Positions 44,396-54,527 of a DNA stretch of 64,000 bases are shown one piece after another. Positions within the stretch are counted from its first letter, which is position 1; every line of letters begins with the position of its first letter. Both the position numbers and the translations under genes were made by a program. Under the pieces are notes generated by a model. That model searched no databases. It saw only the letters and a program-made list of their open reading frames with translations, and was not told where the DNA came from. Location: contig CM054113.1 in NCBI GenBank assembly GCA_028673005.1, positions 39,684,117 to 39,748,116 of the forward strand. The letters run 5' to 3'. The DNA comes from Tanypteryx hageni. Its lineage: Eukaryota; Arthropoda; Insecta; Odonata; Petaluridae.

Positions 44396-45371
44396 TGGGG
44401 TTCCATCTCTTCCGGAATTCTGGGAGTCTCCCGGAATTAACCAATCTTAGATACATTTCTCCCGGAATCTGGTAGAACTTTTCCGGCAGCCCAAAATCTT
44501 CGAAATTGAATTTACCTAGTACTAATTTGAGATTTTGATAGAATCCTATCCATTGATGCCATTGAAGTGATAAATAATGTACAAATATGCTCTTTATACA
44601 GAAGCATGTTGGTTAACACGCTAACGTGCCAATAAAGGTTCGTCTGATTTTTATTTTTATTTAAACCAATTATTATACATTCAATATTGTTTTAGATTTC
44701 ATTTCAAAAGTAAATGGAGATGACGGAGTATTAAATAATAGTGTAACGCTTGTGTTTTAAGCTTCAGTATCCACCGCAGCTTGTGACCGTTGTTCAATGC
44801 TATTAACGAATCGTGCTGTGAAGTTCGAAGCAAATTAAATGTGGACCATGTCAAGACTGAAATTCACGTATGAACCAATTTTAAATGCTCTTTTAAAGAT
44901 ATCCATGCCCTTTTACTATCAAAACCAGATCTTTTGGAGACTGCTCGATGTTGTTCGAATAACAAATTCAAATGAAATATTACTACTGAAGTAATGCTAT
45001 TTTTAAGATTTATTTATTATATTCATATAATAAAGCAAAACTGACGTTATATATTAATATATTTTCTAAATAAAAAATACAATTATTCTATGTTCTCATT
45101 AGGTGTTTTTTAACCTACAAACGATATCGCGGTTAACTATTCATATGGATATCGCCCGGAATCAGCCGTTTTCAACGTGACAACTCTAACTTTAAAAATA
45201 AAACGAGATTAAATAATCATTATTGATTTTACTAATAACTAAATAAAATAAGTTTCATTGGTCACTTTAGTTGTTTTTCGACCTAGAGAAAATACTCCCG
45301 GATTCTCCCGGAATTTTCTATCATGAAAAGGAAATCTCCCGGAATCAACTACTCATAAGGTGGCAACCCTG
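44396..45371 (+). mobile_element. Non-autonomous hAT-like element (copy 1)
   Basis: The ends are TGGGGTTCC (44396) and, inverted, CAGGGTTGCC (45371). The flanks GCTGAGTC (44388-44395) and GGTGAGTC (45372-45379) agree at 7 of 8 positions, a likely 8-bp target duplication. CTCCCGGAATC-type motifs recur near both ends. No transposase is present. Confidence 0.65.
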
Positions 45372-45599
45372 GGTGAGTCCCTTCCTACTTATTTCCTTTT
45401 ATATCTCGCATATCATTCTTCCGCTGTTACTAAATTTCATTTTTTGATATTTTCTCAGATGTGGTGATTCAAGTCGGTTGATGCTCATTTTACTCCTATG
45501 GAATTCACGTCCCTGATTTCTGAAATTCTTACAACTACAGATAATATTTTCTCTTCACACAAGAGACGTCTTGAAAATTTGCTCGTAGAAACAGGAAAC

Positions 45600-46530
45600 T
45601 AGGGTTGCCACCTCATGAGTAGTTGATTCCGAGAGATTTCCGCCGAATGAATAGCAAATTTCGGGAGAAACCGGGAGGATTTTATCTAGGTCAAAAAACC
45701 GGGTGTGAGCAATGAAACTATTTTATTTAATTATTGGGAAACATATAATGATATTTAATATTTATTTTATTGTTAAATTTACAGTTGCCATCTTGTAAAT
45801 TGTTGATTCCGGAAGTTAATAGGTTAAAAAAAGCTAATGAGGACAGTAAAATTTGGTTTATTTATCATTTACAAAATATATGAATGTTTAACATTAATTT
45901 TGTTTTAACATTACTCTATGAATTATAATAACAAATTCGTAAAAATAGCATTACTTCAAAAGCCGTGTTTCATTCATGTAATTTGAATTTGTATTTTGAA
46001 CTACTCTAGCAGTCTCCAAAAGATCTGATTTTGACAGAAAAAGGCATTGAAATCTTTAGGTGAGTAATTAAAATTGGTGTATACTGAAATTTCCGCCTTG
46101 ACATGATGCACACTTAATTAGTTTCGACCTTTACTCAACAAAACATTAATGACATTGAATACATGTTCGCAGGTTTCGTTGGATACTGAAACTGACAGCA
46201 CAAACGTTACAACTTTGCTTAATTCTCCGCCAACCTCATTTACTTTTGAAAAGAAATCTAAAACAATGGTGAATGTTTCTAGATTGGTTTAAATTGTAAT
46301 AAAAATCAGGCGACCCGTCACTGGCCCGTCAGATTTGGTAACCAACATGGTTCTGTATAAAGAGGAGATTTATGCATTAAGTATCGTTTCATTGAATTAG
46401 ATTCTACCAAAATCTCAACTTAATATAAGGTAAAAATATTAGTAAAGCTGAAAATTACATCATTACAAAGCTTCTGGGCTCCCGAACAAGTTCTACCAGA
46501 TTCCAGGAGAGATGTATCTATGGTGGGTTA
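45600..46530 (-). mobile_element. Non-autonomous hAT-like element (copy 2, inverted)
   Basis: It begins TAGGGTTGCCACCTCATGAG and ends near GTTCTACCAGATTCC and GAGATGTATCTA, matching the other end of copy 1 in inverse. The right terminus is degraded. With copy 1 it forms a roughly 2.1-kb inverted pair with a spacer of about 230 bp. Confidence 0.6.
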
Positions 46531-49212
46531 AATTTTGTAAATCAAATCTTTTTGAACGCGTTTAATTCATGAAAAATAAAACGTTTATGTAGCCCATAGT
46601 AGGTAAACGTTTACAATAAAATCAGAATCTCTGATATTGTCATCAGTTTCCAGTTAGTACCCTGTAAAATAAAAATAAAAATCTTGTAGCATATGAATCG
46701 TCATTGTCTGTTCTACGATAACTGCAATCTCGATTTTTTTATTTTCACAAAATTTCGTGTGCATGTTCAAATAACTTAAGAGACGACTGCCAATAGTTTT
46801 TCTAGAACACCACACTTATAGTTCCTGAGCTAATTTTTAAGTCGTATCCAATCAAAACGAAATTTAGCGGACACACAGAAAACATCAAACAACGAAGAAA
46901 ACGCCAAATAAAAATTTCCCTAAAATGTACCCCAGAGGCAAGCAATTTGCGTTGGCGCGGTCTCTTATGTTGAATCCCTGTGCACTTGGTCTGTTTGCTT
47001 GATTATCCGTTTGTCTGTCCTGCTATAACTTTTGTCTCAACGAGGAGACAAGGCTCAGGTTCATTTGCCATTATTCCGGTATTTCGTGCGATTCTTGAAA
47101 TTACATTTCTTTCATTCATATTTTACTTCCGAGGTCAGCGCTTTCAATTCCAATCAAATTTTACATCCACACTGTAGGAGAACTACGAAGACGATAATAA
47201 TATTGAACGTGATAGATGGTATATGGATCGCCAATGATGAATGCTGCTTTGTATCCGAAACACCTACCTACGTGATTCCCCCCACCAGCCCAAGGCGGCT
47301 TGAGCGAGGCCAAACATCCCGCGGATCCCCTGGTATTATAGATGAGAGATGGAGGAACAATTAGCGTAACGGCATCATGACGCGGGAAACATAATCTTGA
47401 CAGCAACTCGGACAAATTATGGCATTAACCTCGAGTAACATCCTGATTCTCGGTGAAATTATGATTTACTTTTCCGTACAATATGGGAATCGACGTCTCT
47501 TTGTACCTGTCATTCATTTTCTTTGAATTTTAGCGTGCAGCCCTACATCTCTACGGCATTCGGCCTTCCTGCTTCAGAAACCATCACGTTTCATATAAAT
47601 AATATTACAAACTGAAAATAATATCTGCGATGATTGCCTAAGATACTTCTGCTCGCATACGGCAGTGTTTTTAACAATTTATTCAAAAAAAATGTAAAAT
47701 GACCTTCGATAAAACAATTAGGTATTCTGCGAGAGAGATTTGTGAATAAGATCATTTTCATTGTTTGCTAAATGATATTGTCTTAAAATAATTTTTAATT
47801 GTTAAAATTTTCATTTTCGTGTGGTAACATTGATGCAAAACGTGAGAATGTGACAAGTCAACTCAATGGTATGGAGAAGTAAGTAATGATAGATGGTAGA
47901 TGAATCGCCAATGACGAAGGCTGCTTTGTATCCGAAACACATACCTACTTTTCGCAACTTTTCCTGGATATCGGAGGGACGTATTCCACCAACTTAATCT
48001 TTTCGGCAATTATGAATTTGGAAGGAATTAGGTAAACCGATTTTGACAAAGGTTTGTATGAAGCAGGCGTGCAATATAAAATAGCAATTTCAAGATGTTT
48101 ACTGTAGATATGGAAAGCAAGGCTGCCACAATACAACGGATAAAATATTATTTTTACAAGTATTTGTGTTTAACTATTCTCATCAATTTGAACCAAATTT
48201 AATACTTTTAATATAAACATACCATAACATAATAAATAAACAAAATGTCGTATTTCAACCGGGTCGATTAAACAGGGCTACCATGATATCAAAGTTAGAA
48301 TGTTTCTGTAACTATGAATTTGGAAGGTATTGGCAGAACGGATTTCAAAGAAATTTCGTTTGTAGGGCGAGGTGACGAAAAGCACCGCTGTACCACGGAA
48401 AAACATATATAACCCCTACTTGTTGTATATTAAAATTGTATTGAAAGGAAAGAAGGCGGATTAGGGCTTTCCATAACTACTTGTTTAATATAGAAGTTCT
48501 CTCAATAGGACATATTTACCTTCAAACTTCAAGAAAATATATTCTTCTCTTACCAGAAATATTAACGAACTAGTTCTACGAACAGTTATGTGAATTCGTT
48601 TTGTGAGAATGCTTTTATATTTTCTTAACAGATACCTCCAATGGATATATCTTCTAGGAAGGAAGGAAAGAAATTTCTCTCTTTTGTTGGTGTACGAGAA
48701 GCATTTTGAGAGGAAATATTTCTCATTTTCAGGTGTTAAGCCTAGCTTACTTCACCTAGCTGTGTCGTCCATTGCCCTGGCCGTGAATATGGTTCGTGTC
48801 AGTTCACAAAATAAGCAGTAATTTTAGATTGAGTAACTGAAATTTCTGTATAAAACTTCTCGCGGTTATCTGTAGATTATAGTGAGTTTTATAAATTAAA
48901 CTGCAACAGAGACGCCAGAGGATAGAATTGTGCTTGTAATAGAATGAAAAAAGTGTACCATAGCGATGTCTCATTGTTTTAATTTGAAATATTTTGAATT
49001 TACAGAAATTGTTAACTTGAATATTTCTTGTTTCTCATTATGCATTTGTTTATAATCCTAGACATAATTCTTCTTTGTTTCAAAACATTTAGAAATATGT
49101 ATATATTTTTCGATCGAGAAATTGAAATCTCTATATCAAAAGTTTTCCTTATTATATGATGAATACATATAGATCTTAAATGGTCTAACTGTAACTGCTG
49201 TGAACACGTAAA
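46531..49212. other. Gene-free stretch with short repeats
   Basis: Two copies of about 65 bp sharing GATAGATGGTA, TGAATCGCCAATGA-type and GCTTTGTATCCGAAACAC lie at 47207-47275 and 47885-47950. A degenerate unit containing ATGAATTTGGAAGG recurs near 48015 and 48315. No gene was supported. Confidence 0.5.
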
Positions 49213-49846
49213 CGTCAGCAAATACAACTGTGCTTGGAATAAATTATAGATAAAGTGCACATTTTCTAGTGCAATGTGATGTGTGTAATTTTACAAATGG
49301 TAATGTGATCATCATAGAAACATTGTTTATGGGCCGTAAGCGCATTTGCCTTATTTTACATTTATTACAACATTTGAAGCATGCCCATTGCCTCCTGCAT
49401 CAATTTCATTAGGTTTAGCATGTTTAATGATTGACATTCTTAGAAATTCATTTTCGCTCTTTTTACAGGTGCAACAGAAAGTGAATGTGTTCCAGGGCCG
49501 AAGAAATCACTTTACAAATAGATTTTTGCTTGATCCACAAATTCATTCATGACGTGAAAGTTTGACGTTTTTCGTCGTCCACGTGAATTTCCTTTAAATA
49601 CGTTTCATGCATAAAAGGTATTAACGTTATAAAATTCTGTTACAATAATTCATTATTATATCTTGATTGTATAATATTTATGTAAAAATACCTCACTGTT
49701 ATGTAATTTGATAATGACTTTGTACTCTCGTAATGTGTGATATATGGTAATAAGTTTGATTTCTTATATGCAATTTTTTCATTTAAGTCCATTTAATCTG
49801 TTAAATTTCTGTTAAGTTTCCGGTCTTTCCGTAGGGGTACTAGACT
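49213..49846 (+). repeat. Sequence repeated in inverse at 32912-33688
   Basis: It directly precedes the Penelope-like copy B and lacks the roughly 150-bp interior insert of the other copy. It runs from CAGCAAATACAACTGTGC to CCGTAGGGGTACTAG. Confidence 0.75.
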
Positions 49847-49850
49847 TTGC

Positions 49851-50791
49851 GTGAATGACACATTCGTCATTTGGCCCCATGGGACAAATAAACTTCATGA
49901 GTTCCACCGTCAACTCAACCAAGTCCACCCGGCCATCCAGTTCACCATGGAAGTCGAAGAGAACGGCACCCTACCATTTCTCGACGTCATGGTGAAGAAG
50001 AGACCTGACGGAAGCCTTGGAAACAGCGTATTTCGGAAAAAACGCATACTGACCGTTACCTGCATGCTGCCTCTCATCACCATCCTCAGCAGAAGGCATC
50101 AAAAATCAAGACCCTGATGCACCGAAAAAAGACGGTCTCCGATCCCGAGTCGCTAAAAGACGAAGAAGAGCATATAAGAAGGGCACTTATGAATAATGGC
50201 TACAGTCACCCCTTCATCCGGCGGAACATAAAACCGAAGCAAAAACCTTCGGTGGAACGACCAAAGCCCACAGCCTACGCAAAAATTCCCTTCATCGCCG
50301 GGACATCAGAACGCATAGACAGGGTTCTACAAAAAGAAAATATCGTCGTCCGTTCAAACACGCTAAGAAAAATAAAAGAAGAACTTCCGTCTGCGAAAGA
50401 TGCACTCGGCCCGCTAACATCTGAAGGAGTCAACAGGATTCCATGCAGCTGCGGACACGTATATGTAGGACAAACGGGACGATCCATTCGCTGGCGCTTA
50501 GGCGAACATAATCGGGCCATGATGAACAAGAATTGGACGGAGTCGGCCATAGCGGAGCACTTCACCTGCGGCCCGGTACATAAAAATAGGCTCGGGGAAA
50601 CGAAATTGCTCGCGAAAGAAGATCGTTATTTTCCGAGGTTAATTCGCGAAACTATGAAAATCGAAAAACATCCAGTCAATTTCAACCGGGACGACGGTTT
50701 GCACATTAGCGCAACATGGAAGCGACTCTTCCAACGGAAACGTGAAAGGGAAGAAAATACGTTGGAGCAACCACCAAAGAGAAAAGGATAG
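49851..50791 (+). pseudogene. Penelope-like RT tail plus GIY-YIG endonuclease (copy B)
   Basis: The first frame starts at VNDTFVIWPHG, the place of the RT catalytic box (normally YVDD; here the second residue pair reads ND, so a catalytic Asp is lost). It continues through the RT tail to a frame change in the same A-run as in copy A. The endonuclease frame (50117-50791) is 224 codons and differs from copy A at only a few residues (Asn/Lys at residue 5; Ala/Thr near residue 182). Confidence 0.82.
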
Positions 50792-50888
50792 CAACTCGAA
50801 TGATCCAATCAGCGATGGACAACGGTTAAACTAGGAAGGCCGAGTGGATATAAAAGCAGATCCCTACAATCTGATCTCACTTCGTCTC

Positions 50889-50922
50889 CTCAAGATGCAG
50901 ACTGCAATGTCTGCGAAACGTC
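50889..50922 (+). ncRNA. Hammerhead ribozyme-like motif (copy B)
   Basis: Identical to the motif in copy A, with the same C in place of the core G, preceded by TATAAAAG at 50849. Same reservations apply. Confidence 0.5.
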
Positions 50923-52535
50923 TAGAGCCAGAAATGCCGCCAACGCAGCGAAACCCGAAAACCTCCACCAGCATTCATAAGTATTCTGTTGGTAAACAGA
51001 AAGAAAATAATAAATGTATAATTTCTTCATACAAGAAAAAGGCTTTAGCCTGTTAATTATGACTGAAGCAATTTCGAGTGTTTTAGCAATTTTGGTCATC
51101 TTTGCTGACAACATAATTATTTTGTGTGGATGTGATTTTGATAGGCTCTTTAGTGAAAAACATCGTCTTTATTTCAAAATCTTCTGTATAATACCTGTCT
51201 ATTTATTTTTTATATACTATATAGTTTTTTTTGTATTATCTAAGAGCTCAGGCTGATTTTTTACAGTTTGAAAGTATTACGCAAATTATCTGATGGCTGA
51301 ATCTTGAATGTTGTGCCAAGCAATAGTCGACATTGTTATAACTATCTAATAAAAAACATTCACCTTCTACATGCATCTACTTATGAGTAGGTTGTGTTGA
51401 AAAGATTTCAGCATATTCTGATGCATTAACTAGTGCATTTATTTATTTTTATTAAATTAATATCTCCGCATATATAAATTATCCCTTCATGAATAACCAA
51501 AAGTGGGTAAATGATACCAGCAAAGTGGTTAATGAACTCCCAAAAGCTGTGATGTCAAGCAACAGTTACATTTATTTGAGCCTTCTGGCAGTATAGGATG
51601 GTCGAGGGTATTTAATAACACACATAATTTTCATTATTGTGAAAGTCTAAAAAAAGAACAGATAGAACACTTAGCATTGATTGTTGTGTGTTCCTTGACT
51701 AAGTGTAATTTTAGTTAAGAATTATAATGTACTCCACTATATTCCATATACTGTCAATGCTTAAGCATCTAAATATCTTTTGTGCATTTCACAAAATTAA
51801 ATTTTAACCTTAATAAAACAGAAACGTCAACCCGAAGAAGGATTTTCACATAGATTAAACAAGTTACAAGCTGTTATACACAAAAGATAAAATCTTGTTT
51901 AATGGCATGTCTTAATTGTACAATATTATACATCAATGCCTTTTAAGGTTGCATTTAAATCTACTTTCAAGTCATTCCAACAAGCTCTTTTACAGTAAGC
52001 ATTACATTGTTAATTGCCTGCATATAACTGTTGTGAATCAATGACCAATGTATCATCAATATTTTTATCTTGTAACTTCTGGCTGAAACTGAGTACCCAA
52101 TACAGTTTCCAGTGTTTACAATATTACACTAATAAATTTGTGTTTTAATTTTGAGACTTTGTATTTGTTCAAATGTGGTGTTAAATTTCCTACCTTGTTA
52201 TCCTCTCTTTGACAACGACAAAATGTTGCCCCTTGAAATGCTCAAGCCCTTCTACCACATCAAGGTACAAAGGACAACCAAGTAACATCAGGTGGTGATA
52301 ATTTTCATGTGTAGAATATGGGTTGTGTTTTTGTTTTAATATTTGAGAATCGTGAAAAAAAAATAATGTCGTGTTGAAGCGGAAATTTTAAAGTTATTTT
52401 GAACTTGTTGCACATACCCAAATAAAAATCTCCATCAATATGTTGATGCGGTCGTTATAATTATTTAAAATTTAAACAAATAGATAAATATTATTTCACT
52501 ACTAGATAGGGTACAACTTTAAAATTTGGCAAAAA

Positions 52536-54490
52536 TATATAACTCAGGGGTGCGCTTCTAATTAATTGAAAATAGTGACGCTATATGTAAGATATTGGGT
52601 GGAGGTAGAAATGAACGACAGATTTTCATTAGGTCAAATGAATGTCGATTATTAGGTGTGATTCGTCAGCATTATGTGAGCATGGAATGAAAAATCGCAA
52701 CTCCCTAGTATCAAATATATTAATAAGCATTAAAATGGATTTCATTTATGGTTTTAACAATGGCCTCCCTGAACAAACAAAAAATTACACGAGCCCGATC
52801 GTGTATCTCCTCTGCCCTCAGCAGCACTCGATGTGATGACACGCATTTTATTATCGTGGTTGTGTCTTTCGATATGCGTGGCCGTTAACAATATTCCCAT
52901 AGTGTCACCTTTAGCTATCATGAAGTTGCGACCTTGCAATATGTCGGAGTTTCTCCCGCCCACTTTCTTGGATTATTAATCGCCCTACAGGGTTTTAGGG
53001 GTTTCCATTGCATTATCGTAATAGACATTTTATCCCCGGGCGCTAATCATTATATTGCATACGATCCTACAGGCATCATACAAATTCACAAAGTTACCCT
53101 CCCAATCATTTAATAAAGAACTGACGCTTTGTAAAATCAAAGAACGTTCACACGCTTCTTCCGTATTTTCGCCACTATTTAGCATCACTTCCGATGAAAG
53201 CTAGTTCTTTACGAGTGCATTTAACGGATTACGAATATGCATATCCCACGAGAATTTGCGACAAATGGCGATTATCAATTAAAAAGTTTTAAGTCATAAT
53301 TTTTAAAATGGGGGAGTATCTGAATCTCTCCGAGTTGTGGCTCGAGTTGAATTTGCAAACGTAAAGGACACCTATCGCATTGAACTGCTTTCGCTTGCGT
53401 CCGATGCCCACCGAACACCGCGGCTGGACGTCAATGCTGCACTCATTTTTTCGTATTCCAATTGGACCAGGAGGGCTTCCCAATAACGTATGACTTAGCG
53501 GCACGTGTAACCTGCCCTTAACAGACCCACCGTGGCCGAATCCTTCCCTCCCAGCTGTTACCTTTTCCTCCGAAACTACTTTTTTCCCACCCGATGTTCT
53601 TGTTTATTCTATTTGTCGCTCGTTGGAACATAATCACATAGCTGAAAAAGAATGCATAAACTTAACTCCTTATTACTGGCCAGGATGATGAAACTGGGCA
53701 ATAGTTGTATTCCGATAGACAACTAAGCCCACAGTTTTCGGTACGTATAGAAAATATCCCATTCCTATAGACTTTCGACACGGAAATTCCACAGTATTTG
53801 TCGTTTGGCAGGTAAACGTGAGATTTTTAAACCTTGCTTTAAATTAAAACGTATAGCATTATCGATTAATAATGAAATTTAGAGAATATTCAGCTGAGTT
53901 AAACGGAATTCTAATTCAGATCGTCGCATTTTGGATGAAATGGACTTCACGTAAATATTAGCCTCGTTCGGAAGTTTAATAATCTCGCTATGTAGGGAAT
54001 CGGTTCATTATACCTCAAAGTTCCTCCAGTTTTGAAAATGCCCAAAGATTTTATGAAGCTAAAGCAAACCTTACAAATATATAACTGATGTTATGTAATA
54101 TTTCATTACGATTGTGATAAGAAAACGATTTAGATTGCTATTTCGGCACATCATAGCAATAGCTCATATTAATATGGTTCATTCCTAAAAATAAATTTGC
54201 GATCCATCACATAGACGATGATTCTTGATTCAAGTAAATGCTGGCAGTTATCGAAGATTCAGGAGTAGTCCCTCTTACTAACGTTAATAATGGTTCCATT
54301 TTATGAAGTTTTTAAATAATCCATGCAAGATTAACACTCTTTTGAAGTACGATCTGCTCATTTACGAAAGAAGTTTCATATTCGTGCTACATCTAGCGCT
54401 AAATATCTAAAGAATATCTTAAAATATACATACAAATTATACAATTAATCAAGAATAAAGTTTTAATTGGAATAAAGAGCGCAATAACGA
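52536..54490. other. Gene-free stretch
   Basis: No exon, RNA gene or transposon terminus could be supported. Confidence 0.4.
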
Positions 54491-54527
54491 TTATCTTTAT
54501 TCATCATCATCATGAGGTGTTCTGCCT

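Larger units (their letters stand above)
49851..52535 (+). mobile_element. Penelope-like element, 3' half (copy B)
   Basis: It is near-identical to copy A from 49943 onward, with about 90 bp more RT sequence at its left. It ends at the same 3' point as copy A. Both contain the same frame change, promoter and hammerhead-like motif (50889-50922). Confidence 0.8.
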
